Shown here: positions 8,413-15,327 of the stretch, piece by piece
How positions within the stretch are numbered: the first letter of the stretch is position 1
Layout: each line of letters starts with the position of its first letter
DNA from: Bacteroidales bacterium M2
GTDB lineage: Bacteria; Bacteroidota; Bacteroidia; Bacteroidales; Muribaculaceae
Reading direction: 5' to 3'
Assembly (NCBI GenBank): GCA_001689415.1
Contig: LUJM01000012.1
Coordinates: 36,646-100,645 of the forward strand
DNA: 64,000 nt
Made by a program: the position numbers and the translations under genes
The notes under the pieces: model-generated
What the model was told of the DNA's origin: nothing
Databases searched by the model: none
Seen by the model: the letters and a program-made list of their open reading frames with translations, nothing else

Positions 8413-9879
8413 ATGGACGAAGAAAAGAATCCCCGCGAAGAATTGTACAAGCGTTTCAAGGAATCGCTGTCACACCCGGTTTCGCAGCGATATTTTGACG
8501 AGGACGAACTGATAGATCTTTACGATTATGCCGGCGACCTCCATGATGATTACGTACAGCTCGAGATTCTGCTGTGCGGGGCGCGTCTATATCCGGAAAG
8601 CCATGGACTGAGTGAGCGCCGTCTGCTATTCTATCTCGATACGTCGGATGATAATACCGACCAGCGCACCGAAGCAGCGGCCAAGTATCTTGCCGACAAT
8701 CCTGATGCGTCGTCGCTGTTGTTTGATATAGCGCGAATGGAAACGTCGCCAGGCGATGACCACGAGGCATCGCTTGAATATATCCTGCACCAATATGAGA
8801 CATTCGACGATGAGGAGATAATCCGTTTTGTAGACCTTGCAATCGACCTCGGCCAGTACGGCTGGCTTGTAGAGAATCTCGATAAGATAGCAGAGAAAGT
8901 GCCGTATAAGCCCACACTTTACTTCGAGGTGGCACGCGAGGCCGACAATTCATATGACAACGAGACCCTTGTAAAGGTCGCAGACCAGCTGATCGAGCTT
9001 GAACCGTTTACAACCAATTACTGGATAATGCTATTCAGGGGTCAGGCTCGCCTTGACCGTCGCGATGAAGCTCGTACGACGTATGACTCGGCCAAGGCTC
9101 TTGCTGCCGACGACCCTGTGGCTATGCTTGGTATAGCAGATGCCGTGTATACATCCGCACCATATCTGCTCTCTGATATGGCCAATACATTGAAGGCTAT
9201 AAAAGAGCAGTATCAGGATGATTTTGACTATACGGATGCCTATTGTGCCATGTTGGTGCAATTGGGAAATGTGAGTATGGCTGTCAACGAGATTAAGGCG
9301 TTTCTTGACCGTCATCCGGTAACTCCCCGAGCAGTTAGGCAGTTGTTGATGTGCAACAGCCGTGATTGCAAGGAGTATGTAGAGCGCTTTTTCAACAATG
9401 CTACAGAAGAGCAGGCCTTGGAATTTGATATAGAAAACTTGGCCCAGACTCTTAATATGCGAGGCGCACACTATTCGGTGGATGCGCTGATGTCGATGGC
9501 CATGTCGAAGAACATGGTCTTTGAGCCGTATTTCTCGATTTGGATGGAATCGCTGTTCGCCCTGGGCAAGTACGGCGAGGTGGTAGAACTCGGCAATAGA
9601 AGCGATGCGCTTGAAACAACACTACAGACTCCGCTCAAAGGTGCATCAATGGCGTATATCTATACGGTGTCGTTGTTGAAAACCGGACGGTATGACAAAG
9701 CAGTGGAATATGTGGCAAAGGTTCGCCCGAGATTTGAACGCAACATAAGTGACTTACCCCTGCCATTGAGACTGACCTTACGGGCGTTCCTGTCGCTGGC
9801 TGATGTCATTGACAGGAAAACGGCTGAGGACAATTTATATTGGGAGTATTTCGACCAGCTATCGTACGGAAAATTCTAA
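8413..9879 (+). CDS. TPR-like protein of unknown function
   Basis: 488 residues, soluble, strongly acidic at the N-terminus (MDEEKNPREELYKRF). The whole chain is helical repeats resembling degenerate tetratricopeptide repeats, e.g. WIMLFRGQARLDRRDEARTT and MAYIYTVSLLKTGRYDKAVE, so it is probably a protein-protein interaction scaffold. No signal peptide or enzyme motif is visible. The ATG at 8413 is chosen; an upstream in-frame TTG at 8311 would add 34 residues that look like untranslated sequence. The gene ends 4 bases from the convergent ATP-grasp gene with no terminator between them. Function not recognised. Confidence 0.75.
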   Translation: MDEEKNPREELYKRFKESLSHPVSQRYFDEDELIDLYDYAGDLHDDYVQLEILLCGARLYPESHGLSERRLLFYLDTSDDNTDQRTEAAAKYLADNPDASSLLFDIARMETSPGDDHEASLEYILHQYETFDDEEIIRFVDLAIDLGQYGWLVENLDKIAEKVPYKPTLYFEVAREADNSYDNETLVKVADQLIELEPFTTNYWIMLFRGQARLDRRDEARTTYDSAKALAADDPVAMLGIADAVYTSAPYLLSDMANTLKAIKEQYQDDFDYTDAYCAMLVQLGNVSMAVNEIKAFLDRHPVTPRAVRQLLMCNSRDCKEYVERFFNNATEEQALEFDIENLAQTLNMRGAHYSVDALMSMAMSKNMVFEPYFSIWMESLFALGKYGEVVELGNRSDALETTLQTPLKGASMAYIYTVSLLKTGRYDKAVEYVAKVRPRFERNISDLPLPLRLTLRAFLSLADVIDRKTAEDNLYWEYFDQLSYGKF

Positions 9880-9883
9880 CGGC

Positions 9884-11011
9884 CTACTTCTTTTTGAGAT
9901 GCCGTTCGATCAGTCTGTAGAAATAATGAACAAACGGCATAGGATCATGTAAAGAAGCATATGCATGACTGTCGGCTGCAAGCCATTGGCTAATCCACTT
10001 GGCCGGACCTATAGTCTTAATACTTTTGAGGTCAGCTTCAGGAAGCCAGTATACCGGCCTGGTGAATGTCGTCTGTTCAGTGATTTCTGTTTCGCTGTCA
10101 TCAGCGTATTTATACCATAAATATGGTAAATTAACACCTGCGGTGGTAACACAGTATGCGTTGCCATCGTTGCGCATATTTATCTCAAGGAAATAGTCTA
10201 CGCCGTCTTTCCCTCTCATGAATTCTACGCTGAATAAACCTACATATCCGATCTTACGGATAAACTGATTGACTTTGTCTAAAAGATTTTTGCTTATAAA
10301 ACCGTCGTCAATTGATGAATATTTGAGATAGCCTGTGTTTGTGTTTTCCGGCTGGCGAATGATATCGGTATAGCCGGGTATAATGATTTTCTGAGCCAAC
10401 GAACAGCCGATTAATTGAAATTCCGAGGCTTTGTCGATATATTTCTCGATAATAATCTGTCGGTCTGTTTTTGAATTGATATAATCTCTAAGATCGGTAA
10501 TGGACTTGCATACCGCAATATCGTCTTTCGAGCCCATTGTACTGTTTTCCGGTTTTACAATACATGGGTAGTCAATATCGTTGAGATCGGTCTTGTCGGG
10601 GTCGTAGGAGCGAGCCATTTTTAGTCCGATTTCAGAAGCCAGTTTGCGTTGCCGGTCTTTGTCAAGGAAAACGTTTATTGCAGACGTTCCATGTCCGTGA
10701 GGTATGTGGAAATATTTCGACAATAGCTCACCGGCTTTGTCTACAGTCGCAATGAAGGAATCTCCACAACATATTATAACCGGTTTTTCCGCGAAGTCTT
10801 GAGCTGCTTTTAGCAACATTTGAGGCAGTTGCTGCTCATGTTCGAAAAAATATAATCTTTTGCGACTAATGTATCTTGATTTGCTTACCGTCTTGTCGTC
10901 GGAACTTATAAAAAGAACGATATTAGACGAGAGTCCTTTTTCTCCGAATGCGCGAATGACTCCGAGTGTATTATGGTGCGATCCGCCGATTATAAAAACA
11001 GGTTTGGCCAT
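9884..11011 (-). CDS. ATP-grasp domain protein (carboxylate-amine ligase type)
   Basis: 375 residues. The N-terminus (PVFIIGGSHHNTLGVIRAFG) is a Rossmann-like pre-ATP-grasp domain. The ATP-grasp fold follows: DKDRQRKLASEIGLKMARS, YPCIVKPENSTMGSKDDI (ATP-binding lysine), IIIEKYID, and the metal-binding end VEFMRGKDGVDYFLEINMRND. The layout resembles D-aspartate ligase and carbamoyl-phosphate-synthase-like ligases that decorate cell-surface polymers, but the substrate cannot be told. Base composition is clearly more AT-rich than the flanking housekeeping genes and the gene is a lone leftward gene, both compatible with recent acquisition. Function specific to surface polysaccharide is inference. 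Confidence 0.8.
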   Translation of the reverse strand: MAKPVFIIGGSHHNTLGVIRAFGEKGLSSNIVLFISSDDKTVSKSRYISRKRLYFFEHEQQLPQMLLKAAQDFAEKPVIICCGDSFIATVDKAGELLSKYFHIPHGHGTSAINVFLDKDRQRKLASEIGLKMARSYDPDKTDLNDIDYPCIVKPENSTMGSKDDIAVCKSITDLRDYINSKTDRQIIIEKYIDKASEFQLIGCSLAQKIIIPGYTDIIRQPENTNTGYLKYSSIDDGFISKNLLDKVNQFIRKIGYVGLFSVEFMRGKDGVDYFLEINMRNDGNAYCVTTAGVNLPYLWYKYADDSETEITEQTTFTRPVYWLPEADLKSIKTIGPAKWISQWLAADSHAYASLHDPMPFVHYFYRLIERHLKKK

Positions 11012-11119
11012 GAAATTCTTTCCTACTATATTAGTTTACAAAATTAGTGTTTTTTTTTGAGAGATACGCGGCGTACACCAAAGTTATGAAATAGATTAGG
11101 ATATGTTAAAATTTGTGAT

Positions 11120-11127
11120 TAACTTTG
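11120..11127 (+). promoter_or_regulatory. -7 box for nhaA
   Basis: TAACTTTG is an exact TAnnTTTG match. It lies downstream of an in-frame ATG at 11103 and 62 bases upstream of the ATG at 11190, so it argues for the later start of nhaA. The -33 region is poor (TTAG near 11096). Confidence 0.5.
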
Positions 11128-11189
11128 TAGCCGTTTTGCGGGAACGAACATTGAATCGCCCCGATTTGTTTAAAAGAAAATATAATTAC

Positions 11190-12623
11190 ATGACTGCTAA
11201 TTCCTCACAGACACATCGACTACACCCGAAGTGGGATGCGGAAGAGAAATCGGTATTTGACCGAGGTATATTCTTTTCTGCGCGTCAGGCAATCAAACAT
11301 CATGCCAGCGGTGGCAATATACTTATCAGAGCAACTGTGCTTGCACTGGTTATTGCCAATATACCAAGTTTTAATGACTATTATTTTTCATTCTGGGACC
11401 AGGAAGTGCGCCTACAGCTCGGCGATTTCAACGTATTCAGCCATGCCGGAGAGCCAATGAGCTTGTTGGCATTTATCAACGATGCCCTAATGGCGATATT
11501 CTTTTTCACTATCGGCCTTGAGATAAAACGCGAGGTTCTGGTGGGAGAGTTGTCGTCGTTCAAGCAGGCCCTTCTGCCCATTGTCGGTGCTTTCGGAGGT
11601 ATGATAGTGCCTGTAGTTATCTTCTATATGATGAGCCGCGGTACAGACTATGTAGGCGGCGCGGCTATACCAATGGCAACCGATATTGCGTTCTCGCTCG
11701 GTGTGCTTGCAATGCTTGGCAAGCGAGTGCCTTTGTCGCTCAAAATATTCCTTACCACTCTCGCTGTGGTAGATGATATCGGCGGTATAATCGTTATTGC
11801 GGCGTTCTATTCAACTCATATCGAACTGATGATGCTGGTATATGCGCTTGTTCTATTCGGTGTGCTGTTGCTTGGCTCTGCTTTGCGTATAAAGAGCAAG
11901 ATCTTCTATCTCGGCATCGGCGGTATAATATGGTTTCTATTCCTCAATTCGGGTATACATCCTACGATTGCCGGAGTTCTTGTGGCATTCTGTGTGCCTG
12001 CAACGCCGGTGTTTGCCCCGATGAAGTATATCAAGATTATCCGCAATTCGATAGCACACTTCAGTGTAGACGAGCCCGAAGACCTTGTGAAGCGCTCGAT
12101 TCTTGACAAAGAGCAGATGAACTGGTTGAAGCAGGTAGAATCGGCGTCGGATAAGGTGATATCGCCACTACAGGACCTCGAAGACTCGCTTCACCCAATC
12201 GTCAACTATTTTATCATACCATTGTTTGCGTTTGCAAATGCCGGTATATTCCTGCTCGATATGGATCCTGCAACGATTTTCGAAGGCATCTCGCTTGCGG
12301 TAATCTGTGGTCTTGTCATCGGTAAGTTCCTTGGTATTCTCAGTTTCTCGTGGCTTTGTGTCAAGCTCGGTTTTGCGCCCATGCCGGCACATTCCAATTG
12401 GAGCATGATGGCATCGGTATCGATGCTTGGCGGTATCGGCTTTACAGTGTCGATTTTCATCGCCACGCTGTCGTACGACGCTGCCATACCACATCAGGCC
12501 GATTTGCTTGCGCATGCCAAGCTCGGTATTGTATGCGGCTCGGTATTATCCGGTCTGTTGGCCTTCCTGTGGCTGCATTTTACTCTGCCTAAGGGCGTTG
12601 CGCCTGATGCTGTAGAGGATTAA
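11190..12623 (+). CDS. nhaA: Na+/H+ antiporter NhaA
   Basis: 477 residues from the chosen start. Inner-membrane antiporter that expels Na+ in exchange for protons and controls cytoplasmic pH. Family marks: FFFTIGLEIKREVLVGEL, IPMATDIAFSLGVL (NhaA ATDIAF motif), and VVDDIGGI with the ion-binding aspartate pair D195-D196. A long cytoplasmic loop (about residues 280-335, FSVDEPEDLVKRSILDKEQ) makes it longer than the enterobacterial protein; that is common in this phylum. The ATG at 11190 is preferred over one at 11103 because a promoter-like box lies between them. High confidence. Confidence 0.95.
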   Translation: MTANSSQTHRLHPKWDAEEKSVFDRGIFFSARQAIKHHASGGNILIRATVLALVIANIPSFNDYYFSFWDQEVRLQLGDFNVFSHAGEPMSLLAFINDALMAIFFFTIGLEIKREVLVGELSSFKQALLPIVGAFGGMIVPVVIFYMMSRGTDYVGGAAIPMATDIAFSLGVLAMLGKRVPLSLKIFLTTLAVVDDIGGIIVIAAFYSTHIELMMLVYALVLFGVLLLGSALRIKSKIFYLGIGGIIWFLFLNSGIHPTIAGVLVAFCVPATPVFAPMKYIKIIRNSIAHFSVDEPEDLVKRSILDKEQMNWLKQVESASDKVISPLQDLEDSLHPIVNYFIIPLFAFANAGIFLLDMDPATIFEGISLAVICGLVIGKFLGILSFSWLCVKLGFAPMPAHSNWSMMASVSMLGGIGFTVSIFIATLSYDAAIPHQADLLAHAKLGIVCGSVLSGLLAFLWLHFTLPKGVAPDAVED

Positions 12624-12649
12624 ATAAGTAACTCTTAAAATATAAGATA

Positions 12650-13186
12650 ATGACCGTACACGAATTATTACTTGAGCGTCACAGCATACGCAAGTATACA
12701 GAAGAACCGATTCCGGCAGAAGATGTGAAGACTATCATTGAGTCGGGACTGCTCGCCCCGTCGTCGAAAAGCGCCCGCTCGTGGCAGTTTGTCGTAGTTG
12801 AAGACCACGACATGCTGGCTCGTCTGAGTGATCTCAAGCCCTCGTATGCGGCGTCTATCAAGGATTGTCGTTTTGCCGTAGTGGTAACAACCGACCCCAC
12901 TCAGAGCGAGGCATATATCGAAGATGCCTCTGTGGCTGCGATTCTCATGCATATTCAGGCTGCCGACCTCGGTATAGGTTCATGCTGGGTACAGGTGCGT
13001 GGCCGCCAGGCTGCCGACGGAACACCTTCGGAGGAAGTTGTGAGAGAGCTTCTCGGTATTCCGGAGCATATGTGTGTAGAGTGCGTGATGACATTTGGTT
13101 ATTCTGCCGAGACCCGCAAGCCGGTTGATCCATCCAAGCTCAAGTGGGAGAAGGTGCATATAGGTACGTGGCGAAACGATCAATGA
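12650..13186 (+). CDS. Nitroreductase family protein
   Basis: 178 residues, the compact form of the FMN-dependent nitroreductase superfamily. ERHSIRKYTEEPI is the N-terminal FMN phosphate-binding motif, LLAPSSKSARSWQFVVV the second flavin contact, and SVAAILMHIQAADLGIGSCWVQVRGR the central helix. Such enzymes transfer electrons from NAD(P)H to nitro compounds, quinones or flavins; the natural substrate here is unknown. First gene of a coupled run; its stop overlaps the next start by 4 bp (ATGA). Odd partner for the KdsC/Maf genes, so co-transcription may be for convenience rather than pathway. Confidence 0.9.
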   Translation: MTVHELLLERHSIRKYTEEPIPAEDVKTIIESGLLAPSSKSARSWQFVVVEDHDMLARLSDLKPSYAASIKDCRFAVVVTTDPTQSEAYIEDASVAAILMHIQAADLGIGSCWVQVRGRQAADGTPSEEVVRELLGIPEHMCVECVMTFGYSAETRKPVDPSKLKWEKVHIGTWRNDQ

Positions 13187-13962
13187 TACCAGAGCGTATA
13201 GCACTTGTCGGTACGGGTAATGTAGCGTCGCACCTTGCGGAGGCCTTTGGCAACCGTATCGGAATGATAGTAAGCCGCGACCCGGTCAAGGCCGAGGCGT
13301 TGGCTAAAGAATGCGGTGCTGCAAGTTCGGGCGATTATGAATCGTTGAAGGCTTATAACCCCGAGATGATAATTGTGAGTGTTGCCGACCATGCTGTTGC
13401 GGATGTCGTGGCTGCGTTAGGAGGCACATTCGACCAGCCGTTGGTGGTGCATACTTCGGGTACCGTGCCTAAAGAAGTTCTATCGCCTATAAGCGATCGA
13501 ACAGGTGTGCTGTACCCTCTGCAGACATTCTCTAAGGGAGTGTTTGTGGATATGCGCACGGTTCCTTTCTTTACAGAATCGGCAAAACCCGAAGATATTG
13601 CTATCGTCAATGCTCTTGCCAATTCAATTTCCGATACCGTGCATCATGCCGACGCTTCGCAGAGGCAAGTGCTACACGTAGCCGGTGTTTTCTCGTCGAA
13701 TTTTGTCAATATCCTGCTTGAAATGGTGGGCGATGTACTTGGAAGTGCCGATTATCCGTTGTCAACAGTACGTCCGCTTGTAGAAGCTACGGTTGCCAAG
13801 GCTTTTACTGCCGGCCCACATGCCGCTCAGACCGGCCCCGCAAAGCGTGGAGACAGAGATGTAATGGCAAAACATGCCGCCATGCTTCCTGACGATAAAC
13901 GCCGTGTATACGAATTATTATCAGAATATATCCTAAAGTCACATAAAGTTACGTTGCAATGA
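13183..13962 (+). CDS. Rossmann-like and DUF2520 domain oxidoreductase
   Basis: 259 residues from the ATG that overlaps the nitroreductase stop (a GTG at 13144 would add 13 residues and is less likely). The N-terminus RIALVGTGNVASHLAEAFG is a dinucleotide-binding GxGxxA/G fold, followed by MIVSRDP and IIVSVADHAVADV; the C-terminal half with FSSNFVNILLEMVGDVL and GPAKRGDRDVMAKH is the DUF2520 helical domain. The family resembles ketopantoate reductase and 6-phosphogluconate dehydrogenase folds, but its reaction is not established. Its stop overlaps the kdsC start (ATGA). Confident family call, unknown substrate. Confidence 0.88.
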   Translation: MIPERIALVGTGNVASHLAEAFGNRIGMIVSRDPVKAEALAKECGAASSGDYESLKAYNPEMIIVSVADHAVADVVAALGGTFDQPLVVHTSGTVPKEVLSPISDRTGVLYPLQTFSKGVFVDMRTVPFFTESAKPEDIAIVNALANSISDTVHHADASQRQVLHVAGVFSSNFVNILLEMVGDVLGSADYPLSTVRPLVEATVAKAFTAGPHAAQTGPAKRGDRDVMAKHAAMLPDDKRRVYELLSEYILKSHKVTLQ

Positions 13963-14486
13963 GTAAAATAGACTATGATTTGAGCAAAATCAAGGCTATC
14001 GCCTTTGATGTCGACGGAGTATTGTCGCCTGCAGTCGTACCTATCGATAGCGATGGCAATCCACGTCGTATGGCAAATATCAAGGACGGCTATGCGTTGG
14101 TGCAGGCCATACGCAGTGGCTTGAAACTTGCAATAATTTCGGGAGCCGATACCGAGCCGGTGCGCCGACGTTTTGAACTTATCGGGTTTACCGACATATA
14201 CCTCGGGCATATAGAAAAACTACCTGTGCTGAAAGCATGGATGGCCGAAAACGGACTTACCCCTGAGCAGGTAGCTTACTGCGGTGACGATATACCCGAT
14301 ATCCTGCCAATGAGGCACGTAGGTCTTGCCGTAGCCCCTCGAGATGCCGACCCTGATGTCAAGTCCGTGGCGAAGTTTATATCAACAGCGGCCGGTGGTT
14401 GCGGAGTGGCAAGAGAATTGATTGAAGAAATTATGAAAACGCAGGGTACATGGCCTGCTGCCGATAAATTAGCATTTGGACAATGA
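13959..14486 (+). CDS. kdsC: KDO-8-phosphate phosphatase (KdsC-type HAD)
   Basis: 175 residues, a cap-less HAD phosphatase of KdsC size. It removes phosphate from 3-deoxy-D-manno-octulosonate 8-phosphate to give KDO for the lipopolysaccharide inner core. Motif I is FDVDGVLSPA (nucleophile D18, acid D20), motif II LAIISGAD, motif III around K58-K86 region, motif IV YCGDDIPDI. GHIEKLPVLK matches the KdsC tetramer loop. Sits between DUF2520 and maf with 4-bp overlaps on both sides. Linked in function with lpxA/C/D and lptB elsewhere in the window. The C-terminal tail is longer than in the shortest members. Confidence 0.9.
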   Translation: MSKIDYDLSKIKAIAFDVDGVLSPAVVPIDSDGNPRRMANIKDGYALVQAIRSGLKLAIISGADTEPVRRRFELIGFTDIYLGHIEKLPVLKAWMAENGLTPEQVAYCGDDIPDILPMRHVGLAVAPRDADPDVKSVAKFISTAAGGCGVARELIEEIMKTQGTWPAADKLAFGQ

Positions 14487-15151
14487 GTCTCAATTCGCAT
14501 CATCTTGATTTTCATACCGGCGCCAGCCATACAAGCGGCGCGGTTGTGTTGCCACCGGCGCCGAGTGCGTCGTTTGCGGGGGTGAGCGTGCTGCTTGCAT
14601 CCAATTCGCCACGTCGTCGCGAGTTGCTCGGGCTTATCATGCCGTCGTTCGAGATAGCAGTGCCGCGTGATATCGACGAGGTTTATCCCGACAACCTTCC
14701 GCCAGAAGAAGTACCGTTATACTTGTCGGCTCTCAAGGCTAAAGCATATGCCGACCTGCTTACGCCCGGAGAACTCATTATTACAGCCGACACAATAGTG
14801 ATTGCCGAGGGTAAAATCATGGGTAAGCCCCACGATGCCGACGAGGCTGTGGCAATGCTTAAAACGCTTCAGAATTCGACTCATACCGTTGTTACCGGAG
14901 TTACACTCCTGTCGCTTGAAGGAAAGAAAACCGATACCTTTTCAGAAACCACTCATGTGAGCTTCGGCCCACTTACCGCCGACGAGATTCGACTGTACGT
15001 AGAACGTTTCCAACCCTTCGACAAAGCCGGAGCCTACGGAATACAGGAATGGATTGGCGCCGCCGCCATATCGCGAGTCGACGGCTGTTTTTACAATGTG
15101 ATGGGTCTTCCTCTCCACACCCTCTACACCCACCTCAAGGAATTTTACTAA
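14483..15151 (+). CDS. maf: Maf family nucleotide pyrophosphatase
   Basis: 222 residues. Hydrolyses non-canonical nucleoside triphosphates (dTTP/UTP type) in the cytosol as housecleaning. Family motifs: LLASNSPRRRELL, ITADTIVIAEGKIMGKP, and FDKAGAYGIQEWI. The first 33 residues (His/Ser/Ala-rich) precede the conserved core and are not part of the family; the ATG at 14483 overlaps the kdsC stop, while a GTG at 14582 would give a protein of usual length. Last gene of the coupled run; about 50 bases later a promoter-like box begins a new unit. Confidence 0.92.
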   Translation: MSLNSHHLDFHTGASHTSGAVVLPPAPSASFAGVSVLLASNSPRRRELLGLIMPSFEIAVPRDIDEVYPDNLPPEEVPLYLSALKAKAYADLLTPGELIITADTIVIAEGKIMGKPHDADEAVAMLKTLQNSTHTVVTGVTLLSLEGKKTDTFSETTHVSFGPLTADEIRLYVERFQPFDKAGAYGIQEWIGAAAISRVDGCFYNVMGLPLHTLYTHLKEFY

Positions 15152-15199
15152 AAATAATTTTTAATGTATTAAAAATTAGTATAGTAAGTAAAATTTTAT

Positions 15200-15286
15200 T
15201 AATTTTGTGTCGTAATCCATGTAGACACGAATTTTATACAATAAAATTAAAAGAGCTGTCCGGATTAATCCAGACAGCTCTTTTTT
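15200..15286 (+). ncRNA. Candidate small RNA or attenuated leader
   Basis: TAATTTTG at 15200-15207 is an exact -7 match. About 45 bases further, AGAGCTGTC (15252-15260) pairs perfectly with GACAGCTCT (15273-15281) and runs into six T residues, a strong intrinsic terminator. The transcript between would be about 70 nt and contains a small GTGTC/GACAC stem near its 5' end (15207-15227). The next gene starts 42 bases after the T-run. It may be a free small RNA, or an attenuator controlling the secreted-protein genes. The -33 element is weak. Confidence 0.5.
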
Positions 15287-15327
15287 AAACCATTAATAAC
15301 TTTCAAAGCTGTTGAAAACAGCATTAT

